Below, in pieces: positions 6,961 through 14,134 of a stretch of DNA of 20,088 bases. The stretch's first letter is position 1, and every line of letters starts with the position of its first letter. The stretch comes from JANXUF01 sp043747685 (GTDB taxonomy: Bacteria; Actinomycetota; Acidimicrobiia; Acidimicrobiales; Ilumatobacteraceae), in NCBI GenBank assembly GCA_043747685.1, contig JAYTOR010000161.1, forward strand, positions 1-20,088, written 5' to 3'. A program made the translations under genes and the position numbers. Under the pieces are notes generated by a model that searched no databases, was not told where the DNA came from, and saw only the letters and a list, made by a program, of their open reading frames with translations.

Positions 6961-7527
6961 TCAGGTGAAGAGGTCCGACACCTGGAAACTGACGGCCGGG
7001 CAGGTGAGCGACACCGTCGCCGGCGGCCCGTGGACCGTGTGGACCCAGATGTCACCCGCCCGGTGGTGTTGGATGACGAACGGGTCGTCGGGGTCGGAAC
7101 TCACCATGAGGTAGTCGTGCAGTTCCGGAATCGTGCAGTAGTCGGCGAGCTTGACGGTTCGGTCGCGACCCTGCGTGCTCGGTGACAACACCTCGACCAC
7201 GAGGCAAGGCGTCGTCTCGTAGCGCTGGTCCGCAGATCCTGGGCATGCGACGACGACGTCCGGGTAGTAGACGCGGTTTGCCGGTTGGATCAAAAGGGCC
7301 AGGTCGTTCGTCCCGACGAGGCATTGACTGTGGCTGGAGCGAACGGCTGAGTCGAAGAGGAATGCCAGATTTCGCACGACGTTGACATGGCGTTTGCTGG
7401 CGCCGGTCATTGCGTAGACCACACCGTTCACCCATTCGTACCGCAGTTCCTGCTGCTCACGCCACGACCAGTACGTTTCCAACGACATGTGCAGCGGCCG
7501 ACCGTATTCCTCCTCGATCGAACTCAC
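6961..7527 (-). CDS. Uma2-family endonuclease (PD-(D/E)XK fold)
   Basis: The 188-residue product matches the Uma2 (DUF820) family, restriction-endonuclease-like proteins of mostly unknown role that occur in many copies in cyanobacteria and actinobacteria. The nuclease core is visible as YYPDVVVA with Asp90, CLVVEVLSPST with Glu112, and GRDRTVKLADY with Lys126, so the active site looks complete. The N-terminal MSLETYWSWREQQELRYEWVNG region (14-35) is also typical. The start is GTG at 7527, supported by TAGCCT 7 nt upstream; a longer reading to 7695 would run through the divergent promoter and into the next gene. It shares a ~92-bp intergenic region with the M20 amidohydrolase. A second family member lies at 9751-10314, but the two differ clearly in sequence. 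Confidence 0.83.
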   Translation of the reverse strand: MSSIEEEYGRPLHMSLETYWSWREQQELRYEWVNGVVYAMTGASKRHVNVVRNLAFLFDSAVRSSHSQCLVGTNDLALLIQPANRVYYPDVVVACPGSADQRYETTPCLVVEVLSPSTQGRDRTVKLADYCTIPELHDYLMVSSDPDDPFVIQHHRAGDIWVHTVHGPPATVSLTCPAVSFQVSDLFT

Positions 7528-7534
7528 GGCCCAG

Positions 7535-7540
7535 AGGCTA
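7535..7540 (-). promoter_or_regulatory. -10 element (TAGCCT) of the first Uma2 gene, leaderless
   Basis: TAGCCT on the minus strand lies 7 nt before the GTG at 7527, so it both predicts a leaderless message and decides the start codon. No convincing -35 is visible. Confidence 0.45.
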
Positions 7541-7583
7541 CACCCGCATCTCTTCGCGGTCCCCAGATCGGCTGATTGCGAAG

Positions 7584-7612
7584 GTGACAGGTGGGGGTGG
7601 CACTGACACACT
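7584..7612 (+). promoter_or_regulatory. Promoter (GTGACA-N17-CACACT) of the M20 amidohydrolase gene
   Basis: GTGACA (7584-7589) is one base from the -35 consensus. A 17-nt spacer leads to CACACT (7607-7612), which differs from TANNNT at its first base, and 7 nt separate this from the GTG at 7620. This again predicts a leaderless message and supports that start. Confidence 0.4.
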
Positions 7613-7619
7613 GGTGTCC

Positions 7620-8942
7620 GTGAGCAACGCCGGTCCGACAGAGCATGATCCCGACGGCGCTTCGCCGTCCTCAGCGTCCGTTGCCGGACCGCCACATCGC
7701 ATCGATATCCGGCGGTTGCTCGACCGGATAGCTGCGTTGGCTGAGATCGGGCCGATCGCCGGAGGCGGGAGTTCCCGGCTGGCGTTGACCGACGACGACA
7801 AGGCCGCCAGAGGTCTGGTCACGACATGGATGGGTGATCTCGGACTGACGGTCAGCATCGACGGCATCGGCAACGTCATCGGCATGTGGGAGATCGGGGA
7901 GGGCGCGCCGGTGTTGGTGGGTTCGCACATCGATACCGTCGCCACCGGAGGTCGCTACGACGGTAATCTCGGCGTGCTCGCCGGGCTCGAAGTGATCGAG
8001 GCGCTGCAGCAGTCAGGGGCGACGCCGAACCGTCCGATCGGCGTCGGCTTCTTCACCAACGAGGAAGGCGCCCGCTTTGCTCCCGACATGATGGGCAGCC
8101 TCGTGTACGTCGGAGGTTTGGCGATCGAGGAGGCGCTCGACACGGTCGGGATCGACGGAGCCCGCGTCGGCGACGAACTCGAACGCATCGGCTATTCCGG
8201 CCCGACGCCATCGCCGGGCCCGGCCCCGTACGCCTTTGTCGAACTGCATATCGAACAGGGTCCCGTACTCGAGGCCGCAGGTCTGCAGATCGGCGCGGTG
8301 ACCGGCGTGCAGGGGATTTCATGGAGCGAATTCACGTTCACCGGTAGGTCGTCGCACGCCGGAACGACGCCGATGGAGTTGCGTAACGACCCGTCGATCC
8401 CGGCATCGCAGCTGCTGCTCGAAGCCCGCCATCTTGCCCACCTGATCGGTGGGCCGCAGGTCGCGACGGTCGGTCGGTTCGAGCCGTATCCGAACCTCGT
8501 GAATGTCATCCCACGGTCGGTCGAGATGACGCTCGATGTCCGCAACAGCGACGACGAAGTCCTCCGGCATGTCGAGCACGGGTTGTTCGACTATGCCGAA
8601 ACGATGGCTGCGCAGGAGGGATGCTCTGTCGAGCGTCGTTCGCTCGCCCGCTTCGAACCGGTGCAGTTCGACGAGCGGATCGTCGGGCTGGTCGAAGCGA
8701 CGGCAACTGGTCTCGGACTGTCGGTCCAACAGATGCCGTCCGGCGCAGGTCACGATGCGCAGATGTTCGCCCGAATCTGCCCGACGGCGATGGTTTTCGT
8801 CCCGTCGGTGAACGGTTTGTCGCACAATCCGGCAGAGTTCACCGAAGCCGCCGATTTGGAGAACGGGGCCAATGTGCTGATCAATGTGGTCTGGACGTTG
8901 GCAACGACCGGCGTCGAACTGAACGGGGCAGTGCATGAGTGA
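7620..8942 (+). CDS. M20-family Zn amidohydrolase (allantoate / N-carbamoyl-amino-acid hydrolase type)
   Basis: This ~440-residue enzyme belongs to the hydantoinase/carbamoylase branch of peptidase family M20, which hydrolyses N-carbamoyl amino acids, ureidopropionate or allantoate. The two-metal site is visible: GSHIDTV (His about 103), GRYDGNLGVL (Asp about 114), FFTNEEGARF (Glu-Glu about 148-149, base plus ligand), FVELHIEQGP (His about 209) and GLSHNPAEFT (His about 400). GVQGISWSEFTFTGRSSHAGTTPM marks the lid/dimerisation domain. GTG at 7620 is chosen from the promoter spacing; upstream in-frame residues overlap the divergent Uma2 gene. Its stop overlaps the YceH-like start. With xanthine dehydrogenase genes nearby, allantoate is an attractive substrate, but the substrate cannot be read from the sequence by eye. 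Confidence 0.87.
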   Translation: MSNAGPTEHDPDGASPSSASVAGPPHRIDIRRLLDRIAALAEIGPIAGGGSSRLALTDDDKAARGLVTTWMGDLGLTVSIDGIGNVIGMWEIGEGAPVLVGSHIDTVATGGRYDGNLGVLAGLEVIEALQQSGATPNRPIGVGFFTNEEGARFAPDMMGSLVYVGGLAIEEALDTVGIDGARVGDELERIGYSGPTPSPGPAPYAFVELHIEQGPVLEAAGLQIGAVTGVQGISWSEFTFTGRSSHAGTTPMELRNDPSIPASQLLLEARHLAHLIGGPQVATVGRFEPYPNLVNVIPRSVEMTLDVRNSDDEVLRHVEHGLFDYAETMAAQEGCSVERRSLARFEPVQFDERIVGLVEATATGLGLSVQQMPSGAGHDAQMFARICPTAMVFVPSVNGLSHNPAEFTEAADLENGANVLINVVWTLATTGVELNGAVHE

Positions 8943-9744
8943 CTCTGGATCGCACGACATCGAAAAGGCGGACCATGTCGATGTCGATCATGACGAGGAC
9001 ATCTACAACGTCGGCACGGCGGTCGACCGCCACCGGGGACACGGCGACGATGCGCATCGCGACGCAGTTGCCATGGTTGATGCTCCGAGCTGGCGACTGA
9101 CGATCAACGAGGCGCGTGTGCTCGGCTCGCTGATCGAGAAGCAGTTCACCACGCCAGACCTGTACCCCTTGTCGCTCAACGGTCTGACGCTGGCCTGCAA
9201 CCAGTCGACGAACCGCGAGCCGGTGATGTCGTTGACCGACACCGACGTTGTCGCTGCCATGAATACGTTGAAGGACCACAAGCTCGCCCGGTTCGTCCAC
9301 CCGACGTCAGGTCGCGGGGTGACGAAGTTCCGTCAGGTTTCGGAGGACACACTCGGGTTGGCGCGCGACGAACTCGCGGTACTGGCGGCGCTGATACTGC
9401 GCGGGCCGCAGACGAGCGCCGAGCTGCGCACGCGCACCGAACGGATTTACGCCTTCGACACGGTGACCGACGTCGAGCAGACACTGCAGAAACTGCACGA
9501 CCGCCAGCCGTCATTCGCTGTTCGGCTCGAACGTCAGCCCGGCCAGAAGGAAGCGCGCTGGCAGCAGTTGTTCGCAGAGGAGACCGACTTCTCGTGGTCG
9601 TCGTCAAGCGAGAGCGGTAGCAGGGGCGCGACGAACGCCTCGAATGCGGCCAGAGCCGACGAGTTGGCCGCCAGGGTCGCCTCGCTGGAAGCAGTTGTCG
9701 AAGAACTCCAAACTCGCCTTGCGCGCCTCGAAGAGGTCTTCTGA
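8935..9744 (+). CDS. YceH-like (DUF480) protein with acidic/His-rich N-terminal extension
   Basis: Residues from about 50 match the YceH/DUF480 family, which folds as two winged-helix domains: LTINEARVLGSLIEKQFTTPDLYPLSLNGLTLACNQ with the hallmark STNREPVM, then LARDELAVLAALILRGPQTSAELRTR and KEARWQQLFAE. The molecular role of the family is not known; DNA binding is plausible. A C-terminal coiled coil (RADELAARVASLEAVVEELQ, onward to the end) is also typical. The first 46 residues are unusual, rich in Asp and His (DHVDVDHDED). The ATG at 8935 overlaps the M20 stop by 8 nt, giving translational coupling; an in-frame ATG at 9073 would give 223 residues, nearer the usual family length, but I see no promoter or Shine-Dalgarno there. 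It converges with the second Uma2 gene, 6 nt between stops. Confidence 0.83.
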   Translation: MSDSGSHDIEKADHVDVDHDEDIYNVGTAVDRHRGHGDDAHRDAVAMVDAPSWRLTINEARVLGSLIEKQFTTPDLYPLSLNGLTLACNQSTNREPVMSLTDTDVVAAMNTLKDHKLARFVHPTSGRGVTKFRQVSEDTLGLARDELAVLAALILRGPQTSAELRTRTERIYAFDTVTDVEQTLQKLHDRQPSFAVRLERQPGQKEARWQQLFAEETDFSWSSSSESGSRGATNASNAARADELAARVASLEAVVEELQTRLARLEEVF

Positions 9745-9750
9745 TCGCCG

Positions 9751-10314
9751 TCAGGATGCCGGATCGTCGAGCAACAAGATCTCGGAAACGCTGAGCGCTC
9801 CACCCCATGGCAGCGGGACGTCGTCGCCGGCGCGGAACTCGGCCACGGCGGAATACGCACCGTCGACCGGTTTGGCGAACACGGTGACCGTGCTGGCGTT
9901 GACGTCGATGAGCCATGACAGAGCGATAGCCGAGCGGGCGTAGAGCGGTATCTTGACGTTGCGGCCGAAGAGCGACGTCGTGTCGGCGACCTCGACAACG
10001 AGCAGCAGATCCGCAGGCTCGGCCTTACGTTCGCCGAAGGACTTGAATGAGCCGGTCGCGACCCACACGTCCGGCTCGGGTTCGCTGTCGTTACTGAGCA
10101 CGATCGGGCTCTGACTGGCGACTGCGAAACGGTCAGGGTCGAGCAGTCGTGTGAGCAATGTCGTGACACACCCGGTGACGGCGATATGTCGGGGATTGAC
10201 AGGTGACATGTCGGTGATCTCGCCTTCGATCAATTCGCAGCGGAGATCCGATTCGTACAGCAGCGCGTACTCGTCACGCGTCCACCGATGGCGGCGCAAC
10301 TCGACGGCGGACAT
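9751..10314 (-). CDS. Uma2-family endonuclease (second copy)
   Basis: This 187-residue protein is a Uma2 (DUF820) nuclease-fold protein. The core reads EPDVWVATGSF with Asp82, LLLVVEVADTTS with Glu108, and GRNVKIPLYARS with Lys121, so the catalytic set appears intact. The N-terminal WTRDEYALLYESDLRCELIEGEI (11-33) is the classic family opening. The ATG at 10314 is chosen because the family domain begins right there; the reading frame upstream only shadows the molybdopterin subunit gene. It starts 19 nt after that gene's stop on the same strand, so it may be the fourth gene of the xanthine dehydrogenase operon, although the link is probably incidental. No TANNNT lies at the leaderless spacing, in keeping with read-through from upstream. 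Confidence 0.83.
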   Translation of the reverse strand: MSAVELRRHRWTRDEYALLYESDLRCELIEGEITDMSPVNPRHIAVTGCVTTLLTRLLDPDRFAVASQSPIVLSNDSEPEPDVWVATGSFKSFGERKAEPADLLLVVEVADTTSLFGRNVKIPLYARSAIALSWLIDVNASTVTVFAKPVDGAYSAVAEFRAGDDVPLPWGGALSVSEILLLDDPAS

Positions 10315-10333
10315 GGGAAAAAGACGAGTGCGC

Positions 10334-12655
10334 CTACAGGCAGATGTCCTGGGGGCGTACGGGGACCCTGGTGATGTCGCGGCCGATGGCGTTGCGGATC
10401 GCAGCGGCGACGGCGGCTGTCGACGCGATGGTCGGCGGTTCGCCGATGCCTTTGGCACCGAACGGCGCGCCAGGTTCCGGCTCCTCGATCAACGCAGCGA
10501 TCGTGACCGTCGGCATGTCCAGCGTCGTCGGGATCAGGTAGTCGGTGAAGCTGGCATTGCGCACCTTGCCGTTGGTGACGATGATCTCCTCCATCACCGC
10601 CAGGCCAACGCCCTGGGCGATACCGCCCTCGATCTGGCCGAGCGCCTGGCGAGGATTGAGCAGCTTGCCGACATCTTGTGTCGTGGTGATGTCGATGACG
10701 CGGACGAGACCGAGTTCCTCGTCGACGTCGACGACGGCGCGGTGGGCGGCGAAGGCAAAACTGACGTGCGCGTCGCCCTGGCCGTCTGCGTCGAGTCGCA
10801 CCGTCTGGACGTGACGGTTGACTTCGGTCGCCTCGAACGTCTTGTTGGCGACGGCATCTTCGACAGGCATCGAGAACGTTCCGTCCACGGAGACGATGTG
10901 GTCGTCCTGGATCGCCAGTGTCTCCGGATCGACGCCATGGGTCGCAGCAAGTGACGCAAAGATCTGTGTGCGTACGGCCTCGCACGCTTGTTGGACAGCC
11001 CCGCCTGACATCCACGTCTGGCGGCTGGCACTCGTCGAGCCGGCAGAACCGACCTGTGTATCAGCAGGATGCAGGAGGATCTCGTCGAGCCCGAGCACCG
11101 TCCTGGCGATCTGCTGGGCGAGCGTGACGAAGCCCTGGCCGACCTCGGCGCACGCACAGTGGACCGTGACGACGGGCCCGGTCTGGCCGTCGTCGATACG
11201 CACACGAGCCGTCGAATAGTCGTCGAAACCCTCGGAGAACATCAGGTTCTTCCAGCCGATTGCGAAGCCGACGCCGCGCTTGATGTGGTGGGCATCGGCT
11301 GTTCTCCCGGCGCCTCCGGGACGGCCCATCATCTCGCTCACCTCACCCATCGCCGGCAGCGGATGAGCAACGCATTGTTCGATCAACTCGGTGACCGGCA
11401 CGACACCGGACAGCAACTGGCCGGTGATGTTGCGGTCGCCGGTCTTCAGTGCGTTCTTCAGCCGCAGGTCGATCGGGTCGATCCCGAGCGCAGCGGCGAG
11501 CTTGTCCATCTGTGCCTCGTGGGCAAAGCAGGTCTGCACGGCACCGAAGCCACGCATCGCCCCACATGACGGGTTGTTCGTACGCACGGAGTAGCCCTCG
11601 ATCAACGCATGCTCGACGTTGTAGGGGCCGTGGGCGAATGAACTGGCGTTGCTCAACACTGCCGAGGAAGTCGAAGCGTAGGCGCCGCCGTCGAAGACGA
11701 GCCGAGCCTCGATCTTGGCGAGCGTGCCGTCGGCGCGTGCACTGTGGCGGTACCACATCTTCGCCGGATGGCGATGGACGTGACCGAAGAAGCTCTCCTC
11801 GCGGCTGTACTGCAGCTTGACGGGTCGACCGGTGTGCAGCGTCAACAGCGCAGTGTGGATCTGGAGCGAAATGTCTTCACGGCCGCCGAACGCGCCGCCG
11901 ACGCCGGCCATCGTCATCCGTACCTTTTCCGGGTCGATTCCGAGGCATGCCGCTGTCTGCTCGCGGTCCGCGTGGATCCACTGCGTCGACACGTAGAGCT
12001 CGATGCCGCCGTCATCCAACGGGATGCCGAGCGCGCACTCCGGTCCGAGGAACGCTTGGTCCTGCATACCGATCTCGTAGTCGCCCTCGACGGCGACGAC
12101 GCCCTCCGACTCCGGTGAGTCGGGGTGGCCGTGGCGAATGAACATGTGCCGGAAGATGTTGCCGTCGGGATGGATCGGGGGAGCGGTGATCGACAGTTCG
12201 GCGTCGACGATCGGCGCATGGACGTCGTACTCGACTTCGATCGCCAGGCACGCACGGCGGGCAGTCTCCGGATGGTCGGCCGCGACGGCGGCGATCGGTT
12301 CGCCGTGGAAACGCACGACCTCGCTGGCGAACACCGGCTGGTCCTTGTGCTCCAGCCCGTACAGTTTCTGGCCAGGAACATCGTCTGCGGTGATCACCGC
12401 ATGGACTCCGTGCATCGCCAACGCCTTGGAGATGTCGATGCTGATGATCCGAGCGTACGGGTGCGGCGAGCGGAGGGTGCGCCCGAAGAGCATGCCGTCG
12501 ATCCACATGTCGTTGCCGAAGGCGAACTCGCCGTTGACCTTCGGAACCCCGTCGGGCCGAGGTGCGTTCTCGCCGATGCGCGGGCCGCGCGTGCGCTCGC
12601 CCGAATCCGCCGTCGTGGTGTCGGTTCCCGTCGTGGTCGTCTCGGCGGTGCTCAT
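10334..12655 (-). CDS. Xanthine dehydrogenase-type molybdopterin-binding subunit
   Basis: This 773-residue protein is the molybdenum cofactor subunit of a three-subunit hydroxylase of the xanthine oxidase family, closest in look to actinobacterial PucD/XdhD proteins. After a Thr-rich start, the body runs from PDGVPKVNGEFAFGNDMW. Active-site positions of xanthine oxidases are all present: VSTQ (Gln225), GGAFGGRE (Glu260), AMRGFG (Arg368) and the C-terminal GAKGIGE (Glu739, the catalytic base). The Glu260/Arg368 pair, matching bovine Glu802/Arg880, points to a purine-like substrate. The CO-dehydrogenase motif with active-site Cys is absent. The start ATG at 12655 has AGGAG 7 nt upstream and overlaps the [2Fe-2S] gene stop as ATGA. 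A 118-residue upstream extension of the frame is only a shadow of that gene. Confidence 0.9.
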   Translation of the reverse strand: MSTAETTTTGTDTTTADSGERTRGPRIGENAPRPDGVPKVNGEFAFGNDMWIDGMLFGRTLRSPHPYARIISIDISKALAMHGVHAVITADDVPGQKLYGLEHKDQPVFASEVVRFHGEPIAAVAADHPETARRACLAIEVEYDVHAPIVDAELSITAPPIHPDGNIFRHMFIRHGHPDSPESEGVVAVEGDYEIGMQDQAFLGPECALGIPLDDGGIELYVSTQWIHADREQTAACLGIDPEKVRMTMAGVGGAFGGREDISLQIHTALLTLHTGRPVKLQYSREESFFGHVHRHPAKMWYRHSARADGTLAKIEARLVFDGGAYASTSSAVLSNASSFAHGPYNVEHALIEGYSVRTNNPSCGAMRGFGAVQTCFAHEAQMDKLAAALGIDPIDLRLKNALKTGDRNITGQLLSGVVPVTELIEQCVAHPLPAMGEVSEMMGRPGGAGRTADAHHIKRGVGFAIGWKNLMFSEGFDDYSTARVRIDDGQTGPVVTVHCACAEVGQGFVTLAQQIARTVLGLDEILLHPADTQVGSAGSTSASRQTWMSGGAVQQACEAVRTQIFASLAATHGVDPETLAIQDDHIVSVDGTFSMPVEDAVANKTFEATEVNRHVQTVRLDADGQGDAHVSFAFAAHRAVVDVDEELGLVRVIDITTTQDVGKLLNPRQALGQIEGGIAQGVGLAVMEEIIVTNGKVRNASFTDYLIPTTLDMPTVTIAALIEEPEPGAPFGAKGIGEPPTIASTAAVAAAIRNAIGRDITRVPVRPQDICL

Positions 12656-13194
12656 GACGAGGCTCCTGCTGGCGAGGCGGAGCGGCGGGTGACGACGAGG
12701 TCGATCGCTTCGAAGATCCGTCCATAGCCGGTGCAACGGCAGAGGTTGCCGGAGATCGCCTCGCGCCTTTCGAGGTCGGTCGGTGCAGGCGTCTTGTCGA
12801 GCATGTCGTGGACCGACATCACCAGTCCGGTCGTACAGAACCCGCACTGGACAGCTCCGGCGTCGAGGAACGCCTGCTGCACATCGGTGAGTCCACCGTC
12901 GGCGCTGAGCCCTTCGATCGTGGCGATCTCCGAGTCGACGGCGTCGGCGGCGAGCACGAGGCACGAGCAGACGAGCGTTCCGTCGAGCACGACCGAGCAC
13001 GATCCGCACTCGCCCTGCTCACAAGCGTTCTTCGCACCGGGAAGTCCGAGGCGTTCGCGCAGCACGTAGAGCAGGCTCTCGCCGATCCACGCGTCCCGCA
13101 CCGGATAGGTACCGCCGTTGATCGACAGCGAATACCCGACAGTGACGTCGTGATCGTTCGTCGGTTCGTTCGAGTGTGCCTGCGGCGCGGTCAC
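12652..13194 (-). CDS. Xanthine dehydrogenase-type [2Fe-2S] subunit
   Basis: The 180-residue product is the iron-sulfur subunit that carries electrons from the molybdenum centre to FAD. The first cluster, plant-ferredoxin type, uses Cys58, Cys63, Cys66 and Cys78 (NACEQGECGSCSVVLDGTLV then CSC). The second uses Cys117, Cys120, Cys152 and Cys154 (VQCGFCTTGLV and GNLCRCTGYGRIFEA). Length is normal. The GTG at 13194 overlaps the FAD-subunit stop as GTGA, and the stop overlaps the next gene's ATG, so all three subunits should be made in step. The first ~18 residues are polar and not conserved; the domain begins at VGYSLSINGGTY. No Shine-Dalgarno is visible, in keeping with coupling. Confidence 0.9.
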   Translation of the reverse strand: MTAPQAHSNEPTNDHDVTVGYSLSINGGTYPVRDAWIGESLLYVLRERLGLPGAKNACEQGECGSCSVVLDGTLVCSCLVLAADAVDSEIATIEGLSADGGLTDVQQAFLDAGAVQCGFCTTGLVMSVHDMLDKTPAPTDLERREAISGNLCRCTGYGRIFEAIDLVVTRRSASPAGASS

Positions 13195-14033
13195 GACAGG
13201 CACCGTTGGAGTGCGCGCCTGGCGCAGACCTCGACGGCATGGCGACGGTAGGCGGCGGTCGAACGTTGGTCGTCGATCGGGCTGGCGGCAGCGGAGACCA
13301 GAGCGCCGAACTGTGCTGCGCCGCCGTCGGGGATCGTCATCGTCACCCAGTCGATCGTCGAGTCGGCAAACGCTTCGGCGGCAGGAGCGCGCAGCGGAAC
13401 GGGCCCGACCGAACCGAGGCCGACCCTGACGGTGTGGGCGTCGGCGTCCATCACCAGCGCAACGCCGGCGACGGAGATCACCATTGCGTTGCGGGTGCCG
13501 ACCTTCAGGTATTCCTGGCGGCCATGGACCACGGGAACCCTGACGGCAGTGACGAGTTCGTCGTCGCGGCGGGCGGTGCGCTTCGGGCCGAGGAAGAACT
13601 CGTGCCACGGCACGCGTCGTTCGCCGTCTGCCACCGACTGCAGCACGATGACGGCATCGAGGGCGACCAGTACGGGAAGCGTGTCGCCGGCCGGGGAACC
13701 GGTTGCGATGTTGCCGCCGATCGTGCCGGCGTTGCGGATCTGCGGTGAACCAACGGTCCTGGCGGCCTGGGCGAGACCGGGGACGAGGTCGAGGAACGGC
13801 TCGGCCTGCAACTCGGTATACGTCATCCCCGCTCCGAGGACGAGGGTGTCGCCGTCACGCCACCACCCCTTCAGCTCGTCAACGCGCCGCAACGTGACGA
13901 TCGACACCGGGCGGCGATGGGCAAAACTGACCTCGACCATGAAGTCGGTACCCCCGGCGAGTAGGTGCGCTGAAGGATCGTCCGCCAACGCATCGAGCGC
14001 CTCGTCGAGTGAGGTTGCAGTGACCACGGTCAT
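13191..14033 (-). CDS. Xanthine dehydrogenase-type FAD-binding subunit
   Basis: This 280-residue protein is the FAD subunit of the hydroxylase and passes electrons to NAD+ or another acceptor. FAD-binding motifs are LLAGGTDFMVE (24-34) and RNAGTIGGNIATGSPAGD (100-117), both standard for the family. It is the first gene of the operon. The ATG at 14033 is preceded by TAGGAT with an 8-nt gap, predicting a leaderless message, and an upstream in-frame ATG at 14081 would run into the promoter region. It is the only FAD subunit in the window, while two molybdenum enzymes are encoded on either side of the shared promoter, so it could serve both; that sharing is my inference. Confidence 0.9.
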   Translation of the reverse strand: MTVVTATSLDEALDALADDPSAHLLAGGTDFMVEVSFAHRRPVSIVTLRRVDELKGWWRDGDTLVLGAGMTYTELQAEPFLDLVPGLAQAARTVGSPQIRNAGTIGGNIATGSPAGDTLPVLVALDAVIVLQSVADGERRVPWHEFFLGPKRTARRDDELVTAVRVPVVHGRQEYLKVGTRNAMVISVAGVALVMDADAHTVRVGLGSVGPVPLRAPAAEAFADSTIDWVTMTIPDGGAAQFGALVSAAASPIDDQRSTAAYRRHAVEVCARRALQRCLS

Positions 14034-14041
14034 GGCCGCAG

Positions 14042-14047
14042 ATCCTA
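14042..14047 (-). promoter_or_regulatory. -10 element (TAGGAT) of the xanthine dehydrogenase operon
   Basis: TAGGAT on the minus strand lies 8 nt before the ATG at 14033. The -35 position (about 14065-14070) falls on the left arm of the palindrome at 14067-14081 and is weak (TCAACC), which suggests dependence on a bound regulator. Confidence 0.5.
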
Positions 14048-14066
14048 CGATGCGAGCCCACGCGGG

Positions 14067-14081
14067 TTGACAATTTGTCAA
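14067..14081. promoter_or_regulatory. Perfect palindrome TTGACA-ATT-TGTCAA, probable shared operator
   Basis: Two exact 6-bp arms flank a 3-bp centre, in the middle of the divergent promoter region between the two molybdenum hydroxylase transcription units. A related 15-mer, TTGACCAGTCTTTAA, follows at 14086-14100 (10 of 15 positions match by eye), 19 bp further on. The size and symmetry suit a dimeric TetR-, MarR- or GntR-type regulator. The regulator gene is not in the window. Confidence 0.5.
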
Positions 14082-14096
14082 GTAATTGACCAGTCT
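14067..14096 (+). promoter_or_regulatory. Promoter (TTGACA-N18-CAGTCT) of the fused hydroxylase gene
   Basis: A perfect -35 TTGACA (14067-14072) is followed, after 18 nt, by CAGTCT (14091-14096), which fits TANNNT except at the first base. Transcription would begin near 14103, leaving a ~31-nt leader that contains GAGG (14123-14126), 8 nt before the ATG at 14135. The -35 is the left arm of the palindrome, so a protein bound there should block this promoter. Confidence 0.4.
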
Positions 14097-14134
14097 TTAA
14101 CAGAGCGGAAAAGATGCTGCGCGAGGATGGACAG

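Noticed and set aside
12656..13009. Upstream extension of the molybdopterin subunit by 118 residues
   Set aside because: The extension overlaps the [2Fe-2S] gene in another frame and is arginine-rich. The ATG at 12655 has AGGAG at good spacing and the protein body begins there.
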